Translations under genes and position numbers: made by a program
From: UMGS1532 sp045542355
GTDB lineage: Bacteria; Bacillota; Clostridia; Oscillospirales; Acutalibacteraceae
Assembly: GCA_045542355.1 (NCBI GenBank)
Contig: JAZQKX010000031.1
Span: forward strand, 1-64,000
DNA: 64,000 bases
Direction: 5' to 3'
In this document: in pieces, positions 31,141-40,135 of the stretch
Layout of the letters: the number at the start of each line of letters is the position of its first letter
Numbering within the stretch: position 1 is the stretch's first letter
The notes under the pieces: model-generated
What the model was told of the DNA's origin: nothing
Database searches by the model: none
What the model saw: only the letters and a program-made list of their open reading frames with translations

Positions 31141-31191
31141 TTTACAAACCTTAAAAACTATGCTATAATAATGAACGCGAACAAATGTTCG
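31141..31191 (+). promoter_or_regulatory. Promoter with LexA (SOS) box for the Y-family polymerase
   Basis: TTTACA at 31141-31146, 17-bp spacer, TATAAT at 31164-31169. A perfect Gram-positive LexA box, CGAACAAATGTTCG (CGAAC-N4-GTTCG), lies at 31178-31191 across the probable transcription start. Damage-inducible control is expected. The leader 31192-31274 has no further recognised element. Confidence 0.88.
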
Positions 31192-31274
31192 TAAAATATT
31201 TACGAGTCAAAAATGCAGGTCGGCAACCGAAAGTTTGTCAGCTTTCAGGTGCTGTTACGATGATTTTTTAAGGG

Positions 31275-32513
31275 GTGAGGGATACGGACAGAACAATTTT
31301 GCACTGCGACCTTAATAATTTTTATGCCTCGGTAGCGTGTCTGGATCACCCTGAGCTTCGTAATCGGGCGGTGGCTGTAACGGGTAGTGAGGAGCAACGC
31401 CACGGCATAGTGTTGGCAAAGAATATGGCGGCAAAAAAATGCGGAGTTCAGACAGGTGAGACCATTCGCGACGCAAAACGCAAGTGCCCCGATTTGGTCT
31501 GTGTTCCTCCTGAATTCGAGAGATATAATTATTTCTCTCGTCTCGCCCGTAGCATATATGAGCAATATAGTGATATGGTTGAGCCCTTTGGCCCTGACGA
31601 AGCCTGGATTGATGTCACGGGTAGCAGTGTGATTTTTGGAAGCGGAGAGAAGATAGCTCACGAAATCCGCAATCGGGTAAAAAGGGAATTAGGGCTGACA
31701 ATCTCTGTTGGTGTCAGCTTCAATAAGGTGTTTGCAAAAATTGGGTCTGACCTTAAAAAGCCCGACGCGGTATCTGTGATAACCCGTGAAAATTTTCGGG
31801 ATGTGGTGTGGCAACTGCCCGTTGAGAGTATGATAGGTATCGGCAGGTCAACAAAACAAAAGCTTAATTCAATGGGCATTTATACACTTGGGGAATTAAG
31901 CGTGGCGGGTACAGATGGCCTCAAAAAAGCCTTGGGAGTGCTGGGTCCTCAGATGCAGGGAAATGCCAGAGGCAATGATACTTCCCGTGTAGCCGCCGCC
32001 ACCTATGATCGTGTACCTCAAAGTCTTGGCAGATCCACCACCTACCATGTGGATATCTGCACCTATGCCGATGTGTGGAGGGTTATGCTCAAACTGTCGG
32101 AGGAGGTTGGGATGCAACTCCGTTCCCATAAATTAGAGGCAACGGGTGTGCAGATACATCTTAGAACTAACCAACTTAAGGTAAACGAATTGCAGGCACC
32201 ACTTCGTCGACCTACTTCTTCGGGACTCTTGCTCTGCGAGGAGGGCTTCCAGCTGTTTCGCAAAAACTATCAGTTTCTGTATCCCTTGCGTTCCCTTGGA
32301 ATCAGGGCAATAAATTTAAAACCACAGGCAGATAATGCCAGTCAGATATATCTTTTTGAGGATGTGGCGGACTCGATGAAAAGGCAGAAAATCGACGAGG
32401 AAATGGACAGCCTTAAAACCCGATTCGGCAAGGGTTGTATTTGCCGCGGTGCCATTCTCGGTGAGCCCGACCCCGAGGGTCAGGAAAAGCCTTTTTCTAT
32501 GATGTATAAATAG
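31275..32513 (+). CDS. dinB: Y-family translesion DNA polymerase
   Basis: 412 residues, GTG start. The catalytic palm carboxylates are in LHCDLNNFYASV (first Asp) and FGPDEAWIDVTG (Asp-Glu). The YASVACLDHPEL and helix-hairpin-helix SMIGIGRSTKQKL segments fit DinB/UmuC proteins. A beta-clamp motif, QIYLF, is visible near residue 356. The closest relatives may be UvrX/YqjW-like rather than classic Pol IV, so the symbol is only approximate. Perfect LexA box upstream. Confidence 0.9.
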   Translation: MRDTDRTILHCDLNNFYASVACLDHPELRNRAVAVTGSEEQRHGIVLAKNMAAKKCGVQTGETIRDAKRKCPDLVCVPPEFERYNYFSRLARSIYEQYSDMVEPFGPDEAWIDVTGSSVIFGSGEKIAHEIRNRVKRELGLTISVGVSFNKVFAKIGSDLKKPDAVSVITRENFRDVVWQLPVESMIGIGRSTKQKLNSMGIYTLGELSVAGTDGLKKALGVLGPQMQGNARGNDTSRVAAATYDRVPQSLGRSTTYHVDICTYADVWRVMLKLSEEVGMQLRSHKLEATGVQIHLRTNQLKVNELQAPLRRPTSSGLLLCEEGFQLFRKNYQFLYPLRSLGIRAINLKPQADNASQIYLFEDVADSMKRQKIDEEMDSLKTRFGKGCICRGAILGEPDPEGQEKPFSMMYK

Positions 32514-32557
32514 TCGACTTGACAAAACTTTAGCCATAATATATCATTAACTCGGTG

Positions 32558-33013
32558 ATGAAATTGATTAAGGTAATGTTTGTGTGTTTAGGAAACATCT
32601 GCCGTTCTCCCATGGCGGAATATGTTTTTAAAAATATGGTAAGAGAAGCGGGGTTGGAGGAGCAGTTCAGGATATCTTCTTCCGCCACAAGCTACGAGGA
32701 GGAGGGGAATCCCATATATCCTCCTGCAAGGCAGACCCTTATTGGTCACGGAGTCCCCCTTTCCAGCCATCGAGCCCATAGATTGACCATGAATGAAATC
32801 GAGGAATACGACTATATAATCGGCATGGAAAGCCGAAATGTTTCAAATATTCTCCGTATATCGGGCGGTAAGCATCAGGATAAAATCCACAAGCTTCTTG
32901 ATTTCTGTGGAGGTGGCGATATAGCCGACCCGTGGTACAGCGGCGATTTTGAATCAACCTACAATGATGTTGTAAGAGGCTGCAAAGCATTATTAGATAA
33001 ACTAAGAATTTAA
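32558..33013 (+). CDS. Low-molecular-weight protein tyrosine phosphatase
   Basis: 151 residues from ATG 32558. P-loop CLGNICRSP with nucleophile Cys10 and Arg16, and the general-acid Asp in ADPWYSGDFESTY near the C-terminus. It removes phosphate from protein tyrosine or arginine residues. Its ribosome binding site is weak; it is 44 bp after the polymerase and may be co-transcribed. No tyrosine kinase gene is adjacent. Confidence 0.93.
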   Translation: MKLIKVMFVCLGNICRSPMAEYVFKNMVREAGLEEQFRISSSATSYEEEGNPIYPPARQTLIGHGVPLSSHRAHRLTMNEIEEYDYIIGMESRNVSNILRISGGKHQDKIHKLLDFCGGGDIADPWYSGDFESTYNDVVRGCKALLDKLRI

Positions 33014-33023
33014 TAGTATACAA

Positions 33024-33075
33024 AAAAGCCAACATCCCTTCGCCAAAGTCTTGGCGTTTTGGAATGTTGGCTTTT
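33024..33075. terminator. Bidirectional terminator with nested stem
   Basis: AAAAGCCAACAT (33024-33035) pairs with ATGTTGGCTTTT (33064-33075); a second stem CGCCAA/TTGGCG lies inside. It separates convergent genes. Confidence 0.85.
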
Positions 33076-33082
33076 AAACGGT

Positions 33083-35608
33083 TTATACAACCTTAACTAT
33101 TACCACCGAGTAGGTGTTCGGGTCTTTGGCGCTTATTGCACGAACAGCACACATATCGCCCGATTTTGCATTCTTGGTTGCAGTTATTTGTGGCTCCTTG
33201 GGTGAGAATTTGAAACCGTCGCCAATGGTTGTTCCCATCTCCCAAACAATATCTCCAGATCCGTCTATATTACCTGCGGAGAGAAGATAGGTTTCACCAA
33301 TATTCAGCAACACCTCTGTTTTACAAACCTCAATTTGGTGCACAGGTGGGATAGTGGTATAAACGATTTCCATGTAATCACCCGAAACGGTGTCTTTAAA
33401 GGTGTCGGTGGCATATATTTCTGCCGATACAGGGGGCAGAATTGCATTTCCGTTGCGACTGTAGGGGCGTTTGTAGATGTGGCGGTACATTTTCTTTCCG
33501 ATATTTCGGTCGAAATTAAGCTGTATATCCCGTTGGTTACTTTCGGAGTTTAATTCTACCACAACGGTGTAATCATCTTCTCCAATTTTAAAGGCGCATA
33601 TTTTCATATCGTCGCCGTAAATTATCTTGGAACGAACCGACTTACAGTGTTTTGGTATGTATCTGCAAAGCATTGCCAGTTCGTAATATACTTCTCTTAC
33701 ATTGTCGATAGCGTTGGAATATTGCAACGAGTCCCACATATCTATGAAATTGCGCATAGAGAAAGAACAGGGGTCGGTAATATCAACACTGTTCAGGCAC
33801 CATATAAGCGCACCGCTTATACCTGCGTTCACAAGTTCACAGAAGAACTGAACATGGTTTAAATCAAATGAATATTCGCCGTTGGAATAGCACTGACCGA
33901 ATTCGGTTATCATAATCGGTTTGGTTTTTGCGCTACCCTTAAGGGTGTTCAAATAGCTTCTGTTCTTTTTAGTGTTTAAAACATATCTATGGGAGGTGTG
34001 CATGTTTAGAATATCGGCGCAATTTTCTTCGAAATATTCTATCCATTCCTTTTGCATGTTGTTAGCGTGAGACACCTCACAACCCCATATTTTAAGGTCC
34101 GACAGATTGTATTTATCGATTTCTGCCTTTGACAGGCGCATCATTCTTTCCCAATACACCTTGCGGTCGCAACCCACTACTATAAAATCTCCCTTGTCGA
34201 TCGGGTTGTCCTTTTCGTCGGGCTCGTTGTAGAAGGTTAAGTATTTGATATTATCATAACCCCGTTGGTTTATTAATTCGTTCAGAGTTGCGCCGCAGCA
34301 TTTTGCGAATAACTCCAAATCTTTTGGAGCAGAATTTCTTCTGAGGTCTGTTTCGGGGAAGGAAAACCAATCCTGAGCAAAGGAGCTTACCTTCCAGCCG
34401 AAGTTAAACTCAATTTCCGACCCTGCCTCTTTAAAAGCATCAAGATATTTATAGACCGAGTACATTTTCGGCGCATCAAAATTATAATCACCGTTTTTAT
34501 ATTGCTCATAATTTTCTACAAGCCAGTCGGGCTGAAACCAGATTCGCACAACATTGGGGCGTACCAGCAGAATTCTTCTACGGTCCAGCTCCCAATAAAC
34601 CTCGTTGTAGCCTGTTCCCAGACTTTCGGGCATAAATGCCATAGGTAGAACATTGGCGCCTAAACTAAGGAAATCATCAACTATAGTGTCGTCAAAGTCA
34701 ATCTCAGCTTCCTTGGTTTTCGAATTGGCACATATATAATCAATTAAAGCAGTTTCCGATGCTTTAATTCGAAGCTCTTTACCTATTTCCAGATTGTCAA
34801 AGGTATAGAGGTATCTGCCGTAAATTATGGGTTCGCATTCAGTTTGGTAATTTCCAAGCATTAGCTTTGATTCGCCCTTTGTGATTATCTGAACTTTGTC
34901 AATGGTTTTAAAGTTCTCTACTTCAAGAGTCAGGGTTTCCTCAGCTTTCAGTGTGTAAAGGGAGTCGTCTTCAAATGCTATGCCGTCGGTAATGTTTGCA
35001 GGTTCAATTCCGCTTAGAATATTTTTTTCGAAATTCTCTGTTATGTAGGTTCTTTTCTTTGTGTATTCGGCATTGTATACCCCAAAGGTTTCGGGACGTA
35101 TGATTTTGTCGGTGGCATTGGCTTTGTAAATTCTTACACCTAAATATCTGCAACTACCCTCAACATCATACAGCCAGTCTGCATTATTTCTTTCGCCGGG
35201 GAGCCAATCTTTTCCACCAACTTCGTGTATTATAATATTGCCGTCGCAGAATAAGTCATCTTTTGAGTTGGAAGCAAAAATAGCAAACTCATCAACAGTG
35301 TAGTTTTTGGAGGCGTAGAAAAAGCTTGTAAAAAGAAGCTTTTCAATTTTTCTTTCCTTTTTCATATCAAACGTGATATCAGCGCTATTGCACATAATAT
35401 CCACATGAAAGGGGAGGTTTTTGTTGCCTACAAGTCCGACAAGCGCATTTTCATCGTATTCAAGGTTTAGCATCATTTTGGGCGTATTACCTGTTTCAGG
35501 ATTTATTATAGAATAGTTCGAATCCTCCAGCATATTATAGCCTAACGAAGCTACCTCGTTGTAATCCAAATAATCTATAGCTTTTTTGGTGCATTTCAGT
35601 AGTGCCAT
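33083..35608 (-). CDS. Large cytoplasmic glycoside hydrolase-like protein (clan GH-A type)
   Basis: 841 residues, no signal peptide. The N-terminal 300 residues are beta-rich (possible carbohydrate-binding or jelly-roll domains). A TIM-barrel follows with YLTFYNEPDEKDN near residue 461 (acid/base Glu in Asn-Glu-Pro) and IMITEFGQCYSNG near 567 (nucleophile Glu), the GH-A pattern of strands 4 and 7. The C-terminal part holds beta domains. I cannot assign a GH family number. It is a single gene, no transporter next to it, so it probably works on imported oligosaccharides. Confidence 0.75.
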   Translation of the reverse strand: MALLKCTKKAIDYLDYNEVASLGYNMLEDSNYSIINPETGNTPKMMLNLEYDENALVGLVGNKNLPFHVDIMCNSADITFDMKKERKIEKLLFTSFFYASKNYTVDEFAIFASNSKDDLFCDGNIIIHEVGGKDWLPGERNNADWLYDVEGSCRYLGVRIYKANATDKIIRPETFGVYNAEYTKKRTYITENFEKNILSGIEPANITDGIAFEDDSLYTLKAEETLTLEVENFKTIDKVQIITKGESKLMLGNYQTECEPIIYGRYLYTFDNLEIGKELRIKASETALIDYICANSKTKEAEIDFDDTIVDDFLSLGANVLPMAFMPESLGTGYNEVYWELDRRRILLVRPNVVRIWFQPDWLVENYEQYKNGDYNFDAPKMYSVYKYLDAFKEAGSEIEFNFGWKVSSFAQDWFSFPETDLRRNSAPKDLELFAKCCGATLNELINQRGYDNIKYLTFYNEPDEKDNPIDKGDFIVVGCDRKVYWERMMRLSKAEIDKYNLSDLKIWGCEVSHANNMQKEWIEYFEENCADILNMHTSHRYVLNTKKNRSYLNTLKGSAKTKPIMITEFGQCYSNGEYSFDLNHVQFFCELVNAGISGALIWCLNSVDITDPCSFSMRNFIDMWDSLQYSNAIDNVREVYYELAMLCRYIPKHCKSVRSKIIYGDDMKICAFKIGEDDYTVVVELNSESNQRDIQLNFDRNIGKKMYRHIYKRPYSRNGNAILPPVSAEIYATDTFKDTVSGDYMEIVYTTIPPVHQIEVCKTEVLLNIGETYLLSAGNIDGSGDIVWEMGTTIGDGFKFSPKEPQITATKNAKSGDMCAVRAISAKDPNTYSVVIVKVV

Positions 35609-35916
35609 GACAATACCTCCAAGTGTTGGGTTTTCTACTATATGTTAATGATACTACTATTTGTAAAAAATACCAACCCTTTGCTTAAAAGATAATCGAA
35701 AAGGATAAAACACACGGAAAATCACAAGTTGATTTTTATTCTAATTTAAAGTATATAAATAGCTGGTTGAAATTTTGTAAAATAGGTCTTTACATTTTGA
35801 AATCGTTATGCTATAATATGTTCACCGTTTACTATGCTGTGGGAGTATGCCGCAATGCGGACCACCTTTTTCCTATTGCTTGGTTTTCGGAATAATTTTA
35901 AATGAGGTGAAACGAA
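35609..35916 (+). promoter_or_regulatory. rpsO promoter and leader
   Basis: TTTACA at 35789-35794, 17-bp spacer, TATAAT at 35812-35817. The 90-base leader has short self-complementary stretches (for example GCCGCAATGCGG near 35851), which could be an S15 control site, though I cannot match a known leader class. The part 35609-35780 contains only the upstream region of the minus-strand glycosidase. Confidence 0.6.
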
Positions 35917-36183
35917 ATGCAGACTAAGGACGTAAAGAACGCAATCATCGCTGAGTACGCTACTCACGAGGGTGACACTGGTTCTCCTGAGGTACAGATA
36001 GCTCTTCTTACCAACCGTATTAACGAGCTCACTGAGCACCTTAAGGTACACAAGAACGACCACCACTCCCGTCGCGGCCTTCTTAAGATGGTTGGTCACA
36101 GACGTAACCTTTTGGCTTATCTCCAGAAGGTTGACATCGAAAGATACCGTTCAATCATTAAGAGACTCGGTATCCGTAAGTAA
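35917..36183 (+). CDS. rpsO: 30S ribosomal protein S15
   Basis: 88 residues, standard S15 length, with the helical core GDTGSPEVQIALLTNRINEL, HLKVHKNDHHSRRGL and the C-terminal RYRSIIKRLGIRK. It binds 16S rRNA helix 22 in the platform. The gene next downstream is pnp, the common bacterial order. Confidence 0.98.
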   Translation: MQTKDVKNAIIAEYATHEGDTGSPEVQIALLTNRINELTEHLKVHKNDHHSRRGLLKMVGHRRNLLAYLQKVDIERYRSIIKRLGIRK

Positions 36184-36193
36184 TTGTCAGTCG

Positions 36194-36220
36194 GGCAGGC
36201 CGATTTTATATCGGTCTGCC
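36194..36220 (+). terminator. Stem-loop after rpsO, weak T tract
   Basis: GGCAGGCCGA (36194-36203) pairs with TCGGTCTGCC (36211-36220). TAAAG follows rather than a T run, so read-through into pnp is likely. Confidence 0.5.
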
Positions 36221-36267
36221 TAAAGTTATGTTTTGTGGATAATACCGCAGAACAAAATTCACACTTT

Positions 36268-36342
36268 GAGGAATTCGCAGTTTAGCGGTAACTCGAGCCC
36301 TTAAAGCCTTGAGGGTTGGAGTTATTGCTAACGGAACTCCTC
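36268..36342 (+). promoter_or_regulatory. Long hairpin in the pnp leader
   Basis: Arms 36282-36301 and 36312-36331 form a 20-bp stem with three G-U pairs and one mismatch around a 10-base loop; outside it GAGGAATTC (36268-36276) pairs with GAACTCCTC (36334-36342). The hairpin ends 14 bp before the ribosome binding site. In E. coli a similar pnp leader stem is cut by RNase III and used for PNPase autoregulation. Confidence 0.7.
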
Positions 36343-36368
36343 AATAGTAAAAAAAGGAGGAACAAAAA

Positions 36369-38555
36369 ATGTTCGAAAATTACAAGGTTTATGAAACCAC
36401 ACTTGCAGGTCGCCCCTTAAAGCTTGAAACAGGCAAAATGGCTCAACTTGCAAATGCCGCTGTACTCGCAAGTTACGGCGACACTTCGGTGCTTTGTACC
36501 GTAACCGCATCCGCAAAGCCCAGAGAGGGTGTTGATTTCTTCCCCCTTTCTGTTGACTACGAAGAAAAGATGTATTCTGTAGGCAGAATCCCCGGCTCTT
36601 TCCAGCGCCGTGAGGGTAAGGCTGCCGACAAGGCTGTATTGGCTGGTCGTTGTATCGACCGTCCCATTCGTCCCTTGTTCCCCAAGGATATGCGTAACGA
36701 CTGTTCTGTTGTTGCAACCGTTATGTCGGTTGACCCCGATTGCTCTCCCGAAATCGCAGCTGCCATCGGTGTTTCCTGTGCTATTGCTATTTCCGACATT
36801 CCTTGGGCTGGTCCTATCTCCAGCGTAAATGTTGGTCTTGTTGATGGTGAATTTGTTATCAACCCCACTTTAGAGGAACGCGCTAAGACCACCCTCAACC
36901 TCACTGTTTCTTCCACCGAAGATTTGGTTGCAATGATTGAGGCTGGCGCCAACGAGATTCCTGACGACGTTATGTTCGACGCAATCATGAAGGGTCACGA
37001 GGTAAACCGCGAGGTTGTTAAGTTCATCAACTCTATCGTTGCTGAAATCGGCAAACCCAAGTTCGAGTTCCAGTCCAACGACCCCGACCCCGTAATCTTC
37101 AAGGAAATCGAAGATACCTATTATGAAGCTGTTCAGAAGGCTCTCGACACCGACGATAAGTTGGTACGCGACGCAGCTCTTCTTCCTATCTACAACGAAG
37201 TTCACGAAAAGTACGACGCTCAATTTGAGGGTCAGGAAGCAAAGCTTGACGAGATTATGTATCTTGTTCAGAAACATGTTGTTCGCAACTGGCTCAAGAA
37301 CGATAAGAAGCGTGTAGACGGTCGTGGTATCGACGAAATACGTCCTCTGGACGCTCAGGTTGACCTGCTTCCCAGAGTACATGGCTCAGGTCTCTTCACC
37401 AGAGGTCAGACCCAGGTTCTCTCTATCGCAACCTTAGCATCTGTCAGCGATGCTCAGAAGCTTGACGGTCTCGACGAAGAAACCGAGAAGCGCTATATCC
37501 ACCACTACAACTTCCCCTCATATTCAGTAGGTGAAACTAAGCCCAGCCGTGGACCGGGCAGACGTGAAATCGGTCACGGCGCATTGGCAGAACGTGCTCT
37601 CGTTCCCGTAATCCCCTCTATTGAGGAGTTCCCTTATACCATCCGTGTTGTTTCCGAGGTTCTTTCCTCTAACGGCTCCACCTCTCAGGGTTCTATCTGT
37701 GGCTCCACCTTGGCTCTTATGGCTGCAGGTGTTCCCATTAAGGCTCCAGTTGCAGGTATTTCTTGTGGTCTTATCACAGGTGATGAGGGCGTATATGGTG
37801 ACTTTATGACCATGGTTGATATTCAGGGTCTCGAAGATTTCTACGGAGATATGGACTTCAAGGTAGCAGGTACCAAGGATGGTATCACCGCTATCCAGAT
37901 GGACTTAAAGGTTCACGGTCTCACCCCCGAAATCATCAAGGAAGCATTGGCTAAGACCCATAAAGCCCGCGATTATATCCTCGATGAAGTAATGCTCAAA
38001 TGTATTGCCGAGCCCAGAGCAGAGCTTTCTCCCTATGCTCCTAAGATGCTCACCACCGTTATCGATCCCCAGAAGATTGGCGATGTTATCGGTAAGCAGG
38101 GCAAGATTATTCAGTCTATCCAGGAGCAGTGTGAGTGTACTATCAATATTGAGGACGACGGACATGTATTTATATCTGGTCTTGATGTTGAAAAGGCACA
38201 GCAGGCTGTAGCCATTGTTGAAACCATCGCGAATGGTCCCGAGGTTGGCGCTATCTACAACGGTAAGGTTACCCGCCTTATGACCTTTGGCGCCTTCGTT
38301 GAAATCGTACCCGGTGTTGAAGGACTTGTTCACATCAGCCGTCTCGACGTTAAGCGTGTTGAAAAGGTTGAAGATTGCGTAACTGTTGGTGACCAGGTAA
38401 TGGTTAAGGTTGAGGAAATCGACGACCAGGGCAGACTCAATCTCTCCCGCCGCGCGGCTCTTGTTGAGATTAAGGGCTTAACCGTAGACGAAGATGCAAA
38501 CGAGGAAGCACCTCGCTCCGAGCGTCCCCGTCGCGGCTTCAGAAACAGAAGATAA
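36369..38555 (+). CDS. pnp: Polyribonucleotide nucleotidyltransferase (PNPase)
   Basis: 728 residues. Two RNase PH domains: the first with RPLFP and the second with FTRGQTQVL, SVGETKPSRGPGRREIGHG and the catalytic DFMTMVDIQGLEDFYGDMDFK region. A KH domain (IGDVIGKQGKIIQSIQEQ) and an S1 domain (VTRLMTFGAFVEIVPGVEGL) follow. The tail ends in Arg-rich residues. It degrades RNA 3' to 5' using phosphate. Codon use is strongly biased, as expected for a well-expressed gene. AAAGGAGG lies just upstream. Confidence 0.98.
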   Translation: MFENYKVYETTLAGRPLKLETGKMAQLANAAVLASYGDTSVLCTVTASAKPREGVDFFPLSVDYEEKMYSVGRIPGSFQRREGKAADKAVLAGRCIDRPIRPLFPKDMRNDCSVVATVMSVDPDCSPEIAAAIGVSCAIAISDIPWAGPISSVNVGLVDGEFVINPTLEERAKTTLNLTVSSTEDLVAMIEAGANEIPDDVMFDAIMKGHEVNREVVKFINSIVAEIGKPKFEFQSNDPDPVIFKEIEDTYYEAVQKALDTDDKLVRDAALLPIYNEVHEKYDAQFEGQEAKLDEIMYLVQKHVVRNWLKNDKKRVDGRGIDEIRPLDAQVDLLPRVHGSGLFTRGQTQVLSIATLASVSDAQKLDGLDEETEKRYIHHYNFPSYSVGETKPSRGPGRREIGHGALAERALVPVIPSIEEFPYTIRVVSEVLSSNGSTSQGSICGSTLALMAAGVPIKAPVAGISCGLITGDEGVYGDFMTMVDIQGLEDFYGDMDFKVAGTKDGITAIQMDLKVHGLTPEIIKEALAKTHKARDYILDEVMLKCIAEPRAELSPYAPKMLTTVIDPQKIGDVIGKQGKIIQSIQEQCECTINIEDDGHVFISGLDVEKAQQAVAIVETIANGPEVGAIYNGKVTRLMTFGAFVEIVPGVEGLVHISRLDVKRVEKVEDCVTVGDQVMVKVEEIDDQGRLNLSRRAALVEIKGLTVDEDANEEAPRSERPRRGFRNRR

Positions 38556-38572
38556 TTTTCGACTAAATTTAG

Positions 38573-38606
38573 CAGCTCTCCGAAATATCGGGGAGCTGTA
38601 TTTTTA
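38573..38606 (+). terminator. pnp terminator
   Basis: CAGCTCTCCGA (38573-38583) pairs with TCGGGGAGCTG (38588-38598), followed by TATTTTTAT. Confidence 0.85.
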
Positions 38607-38624
38607 TATTTCTTAAAATAAAAG

Positions 38625-38653
38625 TTGAAGTCAAAGTGTAAAAGTGGTATTAT
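38625..38653 (+). promoter_or_regulatory. Promoter of nth
   Basis: TTGAAG at 38625-38630, 17-bp spacer, TATTAT at 38648-38653; nth starts at 38687. Confidence 0.65.
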
Positions 38654-38686
38654 ATAATTGTAGTATTATGCGAGGAGGGGATAGGT

Positions 38687-39334
38687 GTGCCGAGACAAAC
38701 AAAAAAGCAGGTTATCGCGCTCAAGGCTGTGGAAGCCTTAAAGCAAAGATACCCCGATGCCAAGTGTTCTCTCAATGCTGATAATCCTTTCCAGCTCCTT
38801 GTTGCCACAAGGCTTTCGGCTCAGTGTACCGATGCTCGTGTTAATATAGTAACTCCAGCGCTTTTCAAGGCGTTGCCCAATCCTGAAGCTTTTTCCTTTG
38901 CTCCCGTTGAAAAGATAGAAGGGTTTATCAAAAGCTGTGGTTTATATAAAACAAAGGCAAGAGATTTAAAAGCGTTGGGCGAGGTGTTAACTGGGGAATA
39001 TGGCGGCGAATTGCCAAAGACCTTAGAGGAATTAATAAAGCTTCCCGGCATTGGCAGAAAGACGGCAAATCTTATTTGCGGCGATGTCTACGGACTTCCT
39101 GTTGTTGTGGCAGATACCCATTGCATACGCATTTCTGCAAGGTTAGGTCTCACCGCAACCAAAGACCCAAAGGTAGTGGAGCTGACCTTGAAAAAGCTTC
39201 TCCCGCCCGATGAGTCAAATGATTTTTGCCACCGCATAGTGCTCCATGGCAGAGACACCTGTATCGCTCGTGCTCCAAAATGTGATGGGTGCGTGATGGC
39301 GGAATTCTGTCCAAAAATTTTAAAAAAGTTATAG
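38687..39334 (+). CDS. nth: Endonuclease III
   Basis: 215 residues, GTG start behind GAGGAGGGG. Helix-hairpin-helix LPGIGRKTANLI with catalytic Lys125, catalytic Asp143 in VADTHCIRIS, and a C-terminal [4Fe-4S] site (C-x6-C-x2-C-x5-C: CIARAPKCDGC and FC). It excises oxidised pyrimidines and cuts abasic sites. ymdB follows 11 bp later. Confidence 0.97.
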   Translation: MPRQTKKQVIALKAVEALKQRYPDAKCSLNADNPFQLLVATRLSAQCTDARVNIVTPALFKALPNPEAFSFAPVEKIEGFIKSCGLYKTKARDLKALGEVLTGEYGGELPKTLEELIKLPGIGRKTANLICGDVYGLPVVVADTHCIRISARLGLTATKDPKVVELTLKKLLPPDESNDFCHRIVLHGRDTCIARAPKCDGCVMAEFCPKILKKL

Positions 39335-39345
39335 AGTGATTTTTT

Positions 39346-40119
39346 ATGAATATCCTATGTATAGGCGATATTGTGGGAAATAGCGGTTGCGAAATGCTCC
39401 GCCGCCACTTGCCACAACTTAAAAAACAGTATAATGTTGATTTCTGTATAGTAAACGGGGAAAACTCCGCAGAGGGAAACGGCATAACACCCCATAGTGC
39501 TGAGCATATTTTCACAAGTGGCGCTGATGTTGTAACGGGGGGCAACCACACTCTCCGTCGCCGTGAGGTTTATGAAACCTTAGAGGAGAATGAATTTTTG
39601 CTCCGTCCCGCAAATCTTCCCGACGCAGTTCCCGGAAAGGGAATGTGTATGGCGGATTTGGGTCACACAAAAATCGCGGTAATCAACCTTATCGGCACGG
39701 TGTATATGGACGGTGCAGACTGTCCTTTCCGTCAACTTGACAAAATGGTAGAAGTGGCGAGGGGAGAGGGCGCAAAGGTTATAATTGTGGATTTCCATGC
39801 CGAGGCTACCTCCGAAAAGAGGGCGATGGGTCTATATAGCGATGGTAAGGTGACCGCCTTTTTTGGCACACATACCCATGTTCAGACCAACGACTCAACA
39901 ATTTTACCCGAGGGTACAGCCTACGTCACCGATATTGGTATGACAGGTCCCGTTCACTCGGTTTTGGGTGTTAAGCCCGAAATTGTAATTACCCGAATGA
40001 AGGATAAAATCCCTGGCAGATTCCAAAATGCTGAGGGAGAGGCCTCTTTGTCGGGTTGGCTTATTTCGATTGATAAAAGCGGATGTGTCACAGACACAAA
40101 GCTAATAAATGTCAGATAA
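39346..40119 (+). CDS. YmdB-type metallophosphodiesterase
   Basis: 257 residues beginning MNILCIGDIVGNSGCEML, with metal ligands in CIGDIVG, VNGENSAEGNG, TGGNHTLR, VDFHAEATSEK and FGTHTHVQTND, the TIGR00282/YmdB pattern. YmdB of Bacillus hydrolyses 2',3'-cyclic nucleotides and affects biofilm choice. It follows nth directly; the RNase Y gene common beside ymdB is not here. Confidence 0.93.
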   Translation: MNILCIGDIVGNSGCEMLRRHLPQLKKQYNVDFCIVNGENSAEGNGITPHSAEHIFTSGADVVTGGNHTLRRREVYETLEENEFLLRPANLPDAVPGKGMCMADLGHTKIAVINLIGTVYMDGADCPFRQLDKMVEVARGEGAKVIIVDFHAEATSEKRAMGLYSDGKVTAFFGTHTHVQTNDSTILPEGTAYVTDIGMTGPVHSVLGVKPEIVITRMKDKIPGRFQNAEGEASLSGWLISIDKSGCVTDTKLINVR

Positions 40120-40135
40120 AAAAGAGGAATAATAA

